DNA of 64,000 nt, taken from assembly GCA_951394045.1 (NCBI GenBank), contig OX595994.1:806001-870000 (forward strand). The letters run 5' to 3'. Origin of the DNA: Nitzschia sp. DOCU1 (taxonomy: Eukaryota; Bacillariophyta; Bacillariophyceae; Bacillariales; Bacillariaceae). The notes below the pieces were generated by a model. It ran no database searches. It worked only from the letters and a program-made list of their open reading frames with translations, and was not told the DNA's origin. The position numbers were made by a program, and so were the translations under genes. Positions 30,319 through 40,197 of this stretch are shown piece by piece. Position 1 is the stretch's first letter; every line of letters starts with the position of its first letter.

Positions 30319-31569
30319 TTATACTGCTAGAGTCGCGTGTTCTTGCATGTACTCTTGCGTTTTGCTAACCTTGGTGGCCCATTCCCCAAACCGCACGGCT
30401 AAATCAGACATTTGTTCATTCGACAAGGTGCGGGGCAAGACCCAGGTAATGTGAGCCGTCCCATCGACTTGATCCATGGTACCCTCCATCAACTTGACAG
30501 AAAAGGCTCGCATCAAGACCCACTCAACTTGTTCGAGGGGAATCTCCAATCGAGTGGCAATATCCGCAAAATCCAAAGTCCGTTCATTGGCGGGGCGTTC
30601 AAACACCATTTCTACCAACGCTAGTAGAGTCATTTTCTCTTGCATCTGCTGGCCCATGTGAACTAGAGCAGGCTGCGAGGCAATTTGAGAAGGATAGGTT
30701 TGACTGCACAGAGTCTTGAATTCCCCCACATTGCCCTTGGCGCACGCCCGCAACAATTCGAAGAGCCAGGCCTCGGATGTGCCCTGCAAAACTTGAACAA
30801 TCGGATTCGTCACGACTTGACCCAAGTTATAGACGCCGTCTCCTGTCAAGGCAGCCAGACACAAATCGACCGCCAGAGCGTGGGATTGTGCCGCGTTTTC
30901 GGCAGTGGGTTGATAGTAATTCAAATAGTGGATCGCTTCATCATAGTAAGCCTCAGGAGGTCCGATCAACTTGTAATAAGTCATGGACATTTCGTAGTGA
31001 GACGAGTTGACGACCATGGCTTCCGGAGTATCCGGCATGAGTTGATTCAACAGCGGCGCATTCGTCTTGATGGTGGAGTAAATGCCCGCCAAGGCTTCTT
31101 TCGACGTGTCCTGCGCGTGTTGGAGCTCCAAAAGGCCGATTTTGGACTGCAAGAACAGCGTCGTGGCAGTCGTCAGCGGCTTTCCAGCTTCCTGCTTGTC
31201 TAGCAAGTCTTGCAAGAGCTTTTTGCTTTCGGTCACCGTCGTGCCACCTTGCGCCAGCCCGAGACTGGAAAAGGCTGCCGATGCCGCCATGCGACCCAAG
31301 GACAAGGCATTCAACTTGGACGAAACCACCGTTACGACCTTTAGAAAGACGCCGACAAACGTATTCTTCAACTCGGCGTCGTCAAGTGGTCGGAGATTTG
31401 ATTTGTTGGAGACAAAGTCAAGGACAGCCAGGGTGAGCTGATGCCACAACTTTTGTTGACAGTACGAGGCGAACTTGTTGTAGTAAGGCTCGGCCAGATC
31501 CGGAAATCGAGCCGCCATGGCTTCGCAATGAGCGACCGAGCCACTCGTTGGATCCACGTACGAACTCAT
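30319..31569 (-). CDS. PSMD13: 26S proteasome non-ATPase subunit Rpn9/PSMD13
   Basis: 416 aa, ATG 31569; the frame upstream has only a TTG. The sequence matches the PCI-domain lid subunit across its length: an N-terminal helical-repeat region (EPYYNKFASYCQQKLWHQLT; SHYEMSMTYYKLIGPPEAYY), then the PCI winged helix (MTLLALVEMVFERPANERTL; DIATRLEIPLEQVEWVLMRA; HITWVLPRTLSNEQM). It scaffolds the 19S regulatory particle lid. Length is close to the human protein (376 aa) plus a short tail. It is divergent from the UCH deubiquitinase gene, so two ubiquitin-proteasome genes share one promoter region. Confidence 0.93.
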   Translation of the reverse strand: MSSYVDPTSGSVAHCEAMAARFPDLAEPYYNKFASYCQQKLWHQLTLAVLDFVSNKSNLRPLDDAELKNTFVGVFLKVVTVVSSKLNALSLGRMAASAAFSSLGLAQGGTTVTESKKLLQDLLDKQEAGKPLTTATTLFLQSKIGLLELQHAQDTSKEALAGIYSTIKTNAPLLNQLMPDTPEAMVVNSSHYEMSMTYYKLIGPPEAYYDEAIHYLNYYQPTAENAAQSHALAVDLCLAALTGDGVYNLGQVVTNPIVQVLQGTSEAWLFELLRACAKGNVGEFKTLCSQTYPSQIASQPALVHMGQQMQEKMTLLALVEMVFERPANERTLDFADIATRLEIPLEQVEWVLMRAFSVKLMEGTMDQVDGTAHITWVLPRTLSNEQMSDLAVRFGEWATKVSKTQEYMQEHATLAV

Positions 31570-31900
31570 CTTGACTGTGTTCTTGCTACAAATAGCTAGC
31601 TTGCTGAACTCTTGTGTGTGTGCCGAGTGTTGCAATGAGGCATTTTTGTCATCTCCATTGTCACCATCATGGTCGGCCTTGCGGCGAGCTCTCGCTCTCA
31701 AAGAAGCTTATGGATGGAGATGGAAGGGCCTATGTTAGTTCATGTATTCGAATCGAATGAATCGATTGGTTCGATCATCAAATATCCGATCTCTTCGAAT
31801 GGTCGACCAAGACTTGATGGCGAGATGATTTTGGGTCTGCACATCATCAAATCTTCCGTTCATATAGTAGCATCTGGATGTATCTCACATCCGATGCTAG
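31570..31900. promoter_or_regulatory. divergent promoter, Rpn9 / UCH
   Basis: 331 bp (469 bp if the UCH starts at 32039). It contains AT-rich ATCGAATGAATCGATT-type sequence around 31752-31767. No gene was seen. Confidence 0.45.
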
Positions 31901-32743
31901 ATGGTTGCCCGGAGAAACTTTCATTTCCACCTCTTTCTCACCTTTCTCATCATAGGTGCCGTGATTCAGGGATCTAAAGCGGACGACAGGCAATATTTTC
32001 ACTCGTCCTCCTTCTTGCCCCACAAAGAGATCGCCAGCATGGCCAAATCGAAATGGTTCCCTCTGGAATCCAATCCACAACTCATCAACGAGTATATTCA
32101 AAAACTTGGTTTCGATACTTCCCTCTACGAGTTTTGTGATGTATATTCTACGGAAGATTGGGCCTTGGACATGATTCCCCAACCAGTTGCTGCAGTCCTG
32201 CTGTTGTATCCACTGACGGAAAAGATTACCCGAACGGAGGATGAGGCAGGCACGATTGCTTTGGATGCAATGCAAGATCAAGTATGGTTCATTCAACAAC
32301 GCATTGGAAATGCTTGTGGGACGATTGGTCTACTCCATGCCACCATGAATGCTCCAGAAGCGATTCGAATATTGGAACCAGGTTCTTGGATAGCTCAATT
32401 TGCGGAAGATTGTCCGATTCCACTGGATCCAGTTGCCAAGGCCGAGCGATTAGAGGCGGACAACAAGATTGCCAAACTGCACGATGATGCCACTTCGTCC
32501 GAGTCCAATGCTACACGGCGGCCTGATATCCATGAACGAGTGGAAACACATTTTGCAGCCTTGGTCCATGTCAATGGACACTTGTACGAATTGGATGGTC
32601 GTAAAGCGGGTCCCATACGACACGGACCGACCACACAAGCCACCCTATTGAAGGATGCTTGTAAAGTCATTCAAAAGCTAATGGCCAAGGACCCCACGGA
32701 AACGCGATTCGCGATTACCTGTCTTGCCCCCAGGCAAATGTAA
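31901..32743 (+). CDS. ubiquitin C-terminal hydrolase (UCH, peptidase C12)
   Basis: The catalytic domain starts at the internal Met 32039 (KWFPLESNPQLINEYIQKLG, as at the start of UCHL3/YUH1). It contains the oxyanion Gln and nucleophile region QRIGNACGTIGLLHA, and the His/Asp part FAALVHVNGHLYELDGRK. From 32039 the protein is 234 aa, the usual size. The frame extends in phase to an ATG at 31901, adding 46 residues that look like a signal peptide (VARRNFHFHLFLTFLIIGAVIQG). Either the enzyme enters the secretory route, possibly to the periplastidial compartment, or the extension is 5' UTR/intron; CACCTTTCTCATCATAG at 31939-31955 also looks like a splice acceptor. It cleaves small adducts from ubiquitin. 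Confidence 0.88.
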   Translation: MVARRNFHFHLFLTFLIIGAVIQGSKADDRQYFHSSSFLPHKEIASMAKSKWFPLESNPQLINEYIQKLGFDTSLYEFCDVYSTEDWALDMIPQPVAAVLLLYPLTEKITRTEDEAGTIALDAMQDQVWFIQQRIGNACGTIGLLHATMNAPEAIRILEPGSWIAQFAEDCPIPLDPVAKAERLEADNKIAKLHDDATSSESNATRRPDIHERVETHFAALVHVNGHLYELDGRKAGPIRHGPTTQATLLKDACKVIQKLMAKDPTETRFAITCLAPRQM

Positions 32744-33053
32744 CTTGCTACCGTTAGTCTCATCCAATGTTCGGGCCATGCATCCTGTGCTATTTCTGTC
32801 CACAATATGATATTGTCGTTCGATGGCAGCCTAGTAGAATGGGATGGTTCGGCCGTTGGTAAAATTTCGAAAAGGAAGGCTGATCGTGTTGGCTATGTGG
32901 TCTTTCGGGGTATCAACTTCTCAAAAGAAAACTCTAGTCTAATACAAGCGATCAAGTTCTGATTTGAAAATTCCAGTCTACAGGCTAGTTATAAATATAC
33001 AACAGCATTACATTTGCAGGGTCGTGGTGATCCTGCGCCCCAGCACAATAAGT
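32744..33053. other. intergenic, convergent 3' ends
   Basis: 310 bp between the stops of the UCH gene (+) and the hypothetical gene (-). No feature was recognised. Confidence 0.5.
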
Positions 33054-33758
33054 CTATGGTTGAACTGGCGTTGGTGGCTGTTGTTGCGAAAAAATGAACA
33101 TCCATACTCGACGATGGGATCCCTCAAGGCGTTCGAACTCGTAGAGGGCTGGATGGTTCCCAAAGAATTGTTTCCGTCGGAGAATTTCCCGTCGAGAAGC
33201 GTGTGATTGACGCATGCAGTGGGCCAACTTGTCCATGAGTCTTTGCTCATATGAATCGAGAGGACGGTGAGGATATCGTTGACAGTGGTAGGAATAACGA
33301 CTTTGTTGGTATCGTGGGTGGGTGATTGAGGAATGGCACGGTGGCGGAAGAAAGGCCTCGTCGATGGGGGAGCCCGTCACTGAATCTCGATCCATGTATT
33401 CGGGAGAAATGATGGGAGGCAACTCGTGAAACGATGGCTTGGTGGTAGGGGGCGTCTTGGGTCGTTCTAACGCGTAACTTGGTGGGGTTTGGGGACACTT
33501 TTCCTCGTAATCGCGAGAGCTCTGTGATTCATCAAAGTTTTCGGCGTAGATCCCAGGTTTCAGAGAGTCTTCAGCATCCAAACTATCCACCATCATAAGA
33601 AGCTCTTCGAGGTTTTCTTCTTGCGAGACCGCTGGAGGTTCACTCTCCCCGCCAAATGGAAACTCTTCTGGGAACCACAGCTCATCGTAGTCCGCCATCA
33701 TGGAGCGTTTGCTTGGCTTGGAGGCAGAACGCTTGGCATAGCTGATGGGTTGCACCAT
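33054..33758 (-). CDS. hypothetical protein with C-terminal basic helical motif
   Basis: 234 aa from ATG 33758. The frame continues to a possible splice acceptor (TTTGCGTACAG, exon from 33809), so an upstream exon is plausible. The N-terminal part is acidic (DYDELWFPEEFPFGG; ENLEELLMMVDSLDAED), the middle Pro/Ser-rich with TPP motifs. The C-terminal part has SYEQRLMDKLAHCMRQSHAS and RREILRRKQFF, a compact amphipathic helix that looks conserved. No named domain was recognised. A nuclear regulatory role would fit the composition but is unproven. Confidence 0.55.
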   Translation of the reverse strand: MVQPISYAKRSASKPSKRSMMADYDELWFPEEFPFGGESEPPAVSQEENLEELLMMVDSLDAEDSLKPGIYAENFDESQSSRDYEEKCPQTPPSYALERPKTPPTTKPSFHELPPIISPEYMDRDSVTGSPIDEAFLPPPCHSSITHPRYQQSRYSYHCQRYPHRPLDSYEQRLMDKLAHCMRQSHASRREILRRKQFFGNHPALYEFERLEGSHRRVWMFIFSQQQPPTPVQP

Positions 33759-34340
33759 TTTTCCAAAAGAGTGATCTGTGCAGTATCCTGGAAATCCTTT
33801 GTCATTCACCTGTACGCAAAGAACACATCCACATGTCTTATTTGTCGGCCGAAAAGGCGAGCTGAAATTTTTTGGCCAACATGACAGAAATGAAATTTTT
33901 GAATAGAAAGATTCGCGATTGTGCGAGAGGCGAGGAATCGGACTCCTGGCGATGCGTGCTCGCGCAAATACTTAACAATGCGACAATTGAAACCATTCGT
34001 TGGGTCCCGCAAAAATATTGAGACCCAAGTAGGTACGTGCTATACAACATATACCTGTTACCACTGACCATACGGAATGCTTTCGTTGTCGTGCGTCCGT
34101 CGTACGAACGAAAGCGAGGAAAGCGACGAAAAGATCGAATGAATCAGCATCCACCATGAACAACATGATGGCGATGGCGGCGTAGGGACACACGTTCCAC
34201 CTCCTGAGATTGGTTTCATAGTTTGTTTGACCAGGTCCTCTCAAGGTTGCTTTCCCCATCTGTTGAGCCCGAATCGTCGAACGTCGGAGGGCGCGTTGTA
34301 TTCTCCTAGCACCGAGCCACGAATCTACCCGAAGAATACA
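33759..34340. promoter_or_regulatory. divergent region, hypothetical gene / ferrochelatase
   Basis: 582 bp between outward starts. It may contain a first exon of the minus-strand hypothetical gene. No clear element was recognised. Confidence 0.4.
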
Positions 34341-35879
34341 ATGATGAAGTGGCCGTCAATAGCATCATTTGCACTGTGTACTTTGCTCGCCCCATCGCCA
34401 TGCGACGGTTTTCAGATTCAGTCTTTGTCCCCGGTTCGCAGGCCATCTCCTAGCACACGAATCGATGCTGCTACTGCTCTTCCAATCGAAAAGGGGGTTG
34501 CTACTACGCCATCAGAAAATGTAGAGCCGAAGGTCGGAGTGCTCCTCTTGAATTTGGGAGGCCCTGAAACTGGCGATGATGTTGAAGGTAAGAGGAATGA
34601 TAGACTGTTAGGCCGAACGGTATCATGAGTCTCGATCTAAAACACTCTCGCTGCAGAGTTCTTGTACAATCTTTTCGCCGATCCAGATATCATCCGATTA
34701 CCCGGCCCTTTGGCACTTTTGCAAGGGTCTATTGCCTATTTCATTGCAAAACGAAGAGCGCCCAAGAGTCGTGCTGCCTATGAAAGTATAGGAGGAGGTT
34801 CGCCTATCCTGAAGTATAGCAAAGCCCAAGCGAAACTGTTGGCGGAGTCCCTGAAGGATCGATATGGGCTACCGATCAAAACCTACATCGGGATGAGGTA
34901 TTGGAAACCATTTACCGAAGACGCGCTTGACGCCATTCAGAAGGACGGAATCAACGCACTTGTTATTTTACCGCTTTACCCTCAATTCTCGATATCAACT
35001 TCTGGGAGCTCCCTAAGAGTTTTGCAGGAGGAATTTTCCAAGCATGCCTCCCGATACAAAAACATGATGCACACTGTGATTCCCAGTTGGTACGACCGAC
35101 CAGGATATGTCAAAGCAATGTCGGATCTCATTCAAAAAGAATTGGACAGCTTTAACGAAGAGGAAATCGCAGCGGCCAAAAAAGAATCACCTGATTTGGC
35201 GCCCCTGCATGTTCTATTTTCGGCTCACGGAGTACCAAAATCCTATATCGAAGCGGGAGATCCTTACCAGGCTCAGATAGTAGCTTGCGTCGACAAAATC
35301 GGAAAGCAACTTTTCAAATCGAGAACATCAGAAGAGCTTGAAGTGCATTTGAGCTACCAATCCCGAGTTGGTCCGATCGAGTGGCTGCGGCCGTACACTG
35401 ATGACGTGCTTCCGAATTTGGGGGAGAAAGGCGTCCGAAACCTGGTTGTCGTTCCGATTAGTTTCGTCAGCGAACACATTGAGACACTAGAGGAGATCGA
35501 TATTGAGTATCGAGAGCTTGCTGAAGAATCAGGTGTCACGAATTGGCGACGGTGTCCAGCATTGAATACCGATGATGCGTTCATCAAAGATATGGCAGAT
35601 ATGGTGTACGAAGCGCTGGTGGAACCGGCACAGAGCGTAACGGAAGCATGCGTCGCGAACAACATCGAAGGCGTTGATTTGGAACCATTGGATAGCATTG
35701 CTGGTATCAGTCTAACTGGCGTTGGTGGTGTGGGCGCAGATGGGGACCTGTACAAAGTCGATGCTGCCTTGCAGATCAAGGAACGCATTAACGCCCGAGT
35801 GGCTATGGCTGGAGTTCTTCTAACGATCCTCCTCGAGCTAGTGAGTGGCAAACCACTTACCCATTTCTTTGGTTTGTAA
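34341..35879 (+). CDS. hemH: plastid ferrochelatase with LHC-like C-terminal segment
   Basis: Exons 34341-34587 and 34657-35879 join in phase (489 aa) over a 69-bp GTAAGA...CTGCAG intron, restoring VGVLLLNLGGPETGDDVEEF. The leader MKWPSIASFALCTLLAPSPC ends DG-FQIQS, a plastid-type phenylalanine context. Ferrochelatase motifs: NLFADPDIIRLP, SGSSLRVLQEEF, the active-site His in LFSAHGVPKSYI, LSYQSRVGPIEWLRPYTD and FVSEHIETLEEIDIEY. It inserts iron into protoporphyrin IX. After a linker the C-terminus has ERINARVAMAGVLLTILLEL, a transmembrane segment matching the chlorophyll-binding LHC/CAB motif (ExxNxRxAM) found on cyanobacterial and plant type II ferrochelatases. Confidence 0.94.
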
Positions 35880-35913
35880 ACAACTTAGCAGTGAGTTATA
35901 TATCATCATATGA

Positions 35914-36743
35914 TTAGTAGGAAGTCTGAGCTTGCTTTAATAGCTTCTGCTGGCGCTTGAATTCAGCTGGGGTGATCATTTCGCCTTGCGACCAAACTCC
36001 CCGTTTCCTTTTCTCTGCACTCCGTTGCAAATCCTGGAGAACCGCAAGGTTGCCATCATATTCCGCGCCACCCCCAGAGTATATCGTTGCCAAGCCCTTT
36101 CGAACGAGCTCCTGAGAAACATCTTTCCTTGTGAAAGGGGGTAGAGGACGTCGACCTCCCTCTACCTTCGCCACAGCCCTTCCATACTGATCCTTTCTCA
36201 GCAACTTGATTCTTACTTTCCTGTTCAGAACCAAGTTAGAAGTAAAATCCTTAGCTTCCGCCGCGAACGGCTGGGAGGGAGGATCGGACTTTCGCTTCTG
36301 AAGTTCGGGGCAATCAACACCGTAGAGGCGGATAGATAAAGTGTTATCATAGATCCGACGAACTTTGTCCTTTGGAGCTGGGCAGCTGAATCGAGTAGGG
36401 CAATGCCTCACTCTAATTGTATCACCATCAATTATCCGTTCCTGGGACCATGAGTTGTGATATTGAGGGTGGTAAGAACAGCATTATGGATGGTTGAGCA
36501 GGAGACGCCTCTTGTTGAAGACACATACCACTATAGCGTATACAGTTCTCTGCTGGGAAAAATAGTTCTCTGGTATGTCCGCTACGGTCGAAAACTTACC
36601 ACCCAAGGCAGGTCAGAAGCTTGCACTGATGTACAGAACAAAGATATGCCGATTCCAGCTTTTACCTGAGGAAAAAACAGCGAGTTCCCAAATATTGCCG
36701 CAGCAACGATAAGGCCCGCAGTAGCCTTCGAATACAGAATCAT
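35914..36743 (-). CDS. membrane-anchored staphylococcal-nuclease-like protein, paralogue 1
   Basis: Three exons, 36743-36666, 36594-36529 and 36441-35914, join in phase (223 aa) with introns of 71 and 87 bp. The model is supported by matching paralogue 2 (MIL...GN...FPQ; ADIPENYFSQQRT against ADDIPFEYFSERRT). The N-terminal helix (KATAGLIVAAAIFGNSLFF) is a membrane anchor or uncleaved signal. The SNase fold shows ERIIDGDTIRVRHCPTRFSC, RLYGVDCPELQ and KDQYGRAVAKV, which hold the catalytic Asp, Arg, Glu and second Arg positions of the family. It likely cleaves DNA or RNA; compartment unknown. Convergent with ferrochelatase, 34 bp apart. Confidence 0.85.
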
Positions 36744-38676
36744 GTCGGCCTATTCAGTGGCTTTATTCCTTATGGTCATGTGCCGCCGATCGAAGGACTA
36801 CGAAACCCAATCCGACGAGAGAGGGCAGCACGTTTTAAGCTAGCATAGTGCTGTTGCCGTTTGTTTGAGGGGAGAGACCCGCCCAAGCAAAAGATTCATC
36901 ACGTGACGAAGCACTAGTAGAATAAGAGCGTGATGAGGAAAAGTACGTGGTTCCAATAATGAGGTTGATTGACTCTATGGGACTCACATCCTACCAAAAC
37001 ATCTCAATCGGGCGTGCAGGCGCGTGCGTACGCCATGGCAATGATCGACACATTCGAATGCCAGTTAGACCCATCCGAACAACAAAAAGACTGACGTATG
37101 CGTGGCGAAAACGACATTGACAAAATGCATCATCGCATCGAGATGCACTTCGATTCACAATCGGTTGTCATCTTGTCCTCCCATTTGCTGCTATCATGCC
37201 AACCTTTAATGCAGTTCCTCTTCATCCTACGCTTCAAAAGTGCTTGAAAGAAGCCACAGTTCCAGTCGAGACACCGCCGGTGTTGCTCTCTTTGCGTCCA
37301 ATTTGGAGCAGCAATCCATGATTCAGCAATTGCAATCTCAATAGGTCGGTTTAGGACGTCTACAAACTACTTGTGCAGGCAAACGACGCAATCGACGCAG
37401 ACAACAATACGAAGAAAGGAATGCAAATGCAAACAGCATTGCCGGAGTCACAATTTCGGAATGGCGCTCTCAACTTCCAGGGGCGATTCGACGACGGGTT
37501 GTCCTTGCATCAATGAATTGCTGGCATTTCCGTCCGAAAGCCGAAAGGAATTAAAGTGGCATTGCACGAGGTCACGTCTGGTCCGCAGTGAGGGAGTGGC
37601 AAGGTGCAGCTACCTTTGCAATGTGCTCTTCAAACGGCTACTACTTCGGGTGGTAAAACTGGACAATACTTGGCTAGTAGTTTTTGGAACATGGATCCTT
37701 ACGAGACTTGGCATGGCGTTGTCAATCGATACTAGAAGATACAATTCGGATGTCGATGGAACAATTTGCGGCCTATATCAACAAGTGGTAGGAGGGTGTC
37801 GCCACAACAAATATAATGGAATGGGACAATACATAGCTGTCACTACTAGCTAATAGTAGTCATCATTGATGCTGCTGACAGTACAGTTCTTTACTATCCC
37901 GATAGAAAGAACAAGAATATAGAATAGAAATACATTCTTTGATTCGTTGTCTTGCCAGGTTTCAAAATGTGATGTTGTGCACGCGCAATATATACAAAGC
38001 CATTGTCATGGTCACGGAATACACCACCTCCATCTTCAACAATTCGATTCAAAGACTTGCAAACTGTCTTGTCAGAACACACCTTATTTCACATCTAGCG
38101 CCTTTGCCCATGCTTCTGGCGGCATCCACTTGTCTCGGAATGTTGCATTGGCGGCAAGCGTTTTCAAATGTACCATGGCGTCTGCTACTACACCGTTTTT
38201 GGTGCTTAGAGGGCCTATCATTTGAATTCCTTTTGCAGGATGGTCCATTGATACGTTTTGGAGATATTTCTAAAAGCGATTCAAATGATACGGCCTATTG
38301 ATGAAGATATGGTGATCCGACCATTGCCATGGTCGATGGAACGAATTGCTTTTCGTGTTGTCATCGTGCAAGAACAAGTTCGCGCCCGAAAATGAGATGC
38401 CAAGGTGGACTACTTTGATTAACACTATTCGTGAACCAGGGGCAGTCACGATCTTGACATGTTTCTACGGGATGTGAGTCCCATAGACTCTCATCAGACC
38501 AATATTTCACTACGCCTTCGACGAAAAAGGCGTTGGAAGAGAGAGGCGGGAGACTGAGCATGAGACGACTCTCTGGCTGAATTTACTACTGGCTATGCAG
38601 CACCGCAATAGTCGGCTCTACACCGTAAAGAGGTTATTCGTACCCAATTAGCATCATCAGACATATAGCCAGCCCG
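36744..38676. other. 1.9-kb gene-poor spacer between nuclease paralogues
   Basis: Only short frames occur; the longest (37371-37853) opens with TTG and has no domain. An 18-bp inverted pair, TCTATGGGACTCACATCC (36974-36991) and its complement (38471-38488), brackets most of the spacer. No transposase was found. Confidence 0.45.
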
Positions 38677-39404
38677 TTATCGTGAATTTCCATTTTGATT
38701 TAGGCGTTTGAATTCCTTTGGTGATACCATATCCTCTCCCAGGCTCCAAATTCCAAGATGCTGCTTCCTAGCAAAGTCTTGAGCGGTCTCCAATATAATC
38801 TTGTTTCCGTCATATACAGCGCCCTTACCCGTGTACAGCGTCGCCAGGCCTCGTCCTGCAAGCTCGAGGGATAGATCAAGCGTTCCACCAACTGCGACTT
38901 TTCCTAAAACTCGCCCGTACTTGTCTTTCTCCATCAACTTGACCTCAACAAGCTTATTCAAGGTTAAAGACGACGTCAACTGTTTTGCCTCCTCCGCAAA
39001 AGGCTGTGATGGCGGGTCTGATTCTTGCTTCTTCAGTTCGGGCGAATCAATGCCATATGCTCTGACCTTGATTGTGGTGTCCTTCAACTTTTTCGAGTCG
39101 ATTTCTGGGCAGCTAAAGTAAGTTGGACAATGGGTGATTCTTAACGTATCACCGTCAATGACCCTCTCTACTCGACCAATGATGGTGCGTCGTTCACTGA
39201 AGTATTCAAATGGAATGTCATCCGCCGAGAGAAACCGCTACGTATCAAGTCATGGCAATGATTATGAACATAGTAATGCTGATACTTTAAATGCAGTTTT
39301 TGTCATTGTGATCAGCTACATACCTGAGGAAATGCGACATTTCCAAGAATGAAAACGCCAAGCATGGCAATTCGAGACGCGGCTTCAAAGCCTGGCAGAA
39401 TCAT
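38677..39404 (-). CDS. membrane-anchored staphylococcal-nuclease-like protein, paralogue 2
   Basis: Exons 39404-39324 and 39237-38677 join in phase (213 aa) over an 86-bp GTATGT...ACGTAG intron. The N-terminus has the helix IAMLGVFILGNVAF, as in paralogue 1. Nuclease motifs: ERVIDGDTLRITHCPTYFSC, VRAYGIDSPELKK, SDPPSQPFAEEAKQLTSS, KDKYGRVLGKV and GLATLYTGKGAVYDG. The second intron of paralogue 1 is absent here, although the flanking protein sequence aligns without a gap. This copy is therefore an intron-loss (or the other an intron-gain) version. Catalytic residues look intact. Confidence 0.85.
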
Positions 39405-40197
39405 CGTCTTCCTATCTGTTTCTCGTGCCTTGATATCGCGCTTTGTTTCACCCCACTATCCAAGCGCTATCCACTGCATTACAACTGAAATGGTGATAGG
39501 GAAGTTGTATTAGCAGAGTTTGAAACTACCAATAGTTCGTTCCGATGACGACCTTTATTAGGCGTCGACCATCGTCTTGCGAGATCTTTCTGACTTTCCG
39601 AGCGCGGGGATCTTTCCCCTCCAATGACGTCACTTGTGAGACCAAAGTCGATTGAGTCTCTCGAGTCGTCCATAAAGTATTTCGGGGGGGGGACGGCCCC
39701 AATGGACGCCAGCAGCATTGCTACCACTCCCCGACTTCCACGATATTCGAGTCAGTCGTCTCCTTCGTTCAGATAGAAGATAGTACAGGTAGTCCTCATA
39801 GCTATTGGTAGCGTTTGATTTAGAGAGCCAATAAAATCTTTGCCGCTTTCCCTCTTAGCACAAAGCTGTCTTTTCCAACCAGTTTCTAACGACGCTTCTT
39901 GTGTAGTTTGATCAATAAATGCGATCCTACTATGTCTATAACCTTGGCGAGAATCAAAGGCGGATTGTGAAAGTGGCAAGCTGATATGCGAGTGCTGCTA
40001 AGCAAAGCGATTGGCTCTAAAGGAAGTCGAAAGCAATTCCAGAATGACGTGGCGATGTGGTTCATTGTTGGGCACCGCCCACCTTCAAAGGCACTACATT
40101 CCTCAGAAGTTAGAAGCGATCCAATTCCCCGCCAAAATGCACTTCACAACATAACTGGTTGGCAAAATGAAGACTTGTTAGACTCACTGGTTACTGC
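39405..40197. other. intergenic, CRE-like site
   Basis: 793 bp between the start of nuclease paralogue 2 and the 3' end of the J-protein gene. It contains CCAATGACGTCA (39621-39632), a CCAAT box fused to a perfect TGACGTCA palindrome. Short frames at 39479-39727, 39752-39979 and 39986-40201 have no recognisable domain. Confidence 0.45.

Noticed and set aside
37371..37853. 160-codon plus-strand frame in the nuclease spacer
   Set aside because: No ATG at the start, no domain, irregular composition; an internal ATG at 37461 gives 130 codons without support.
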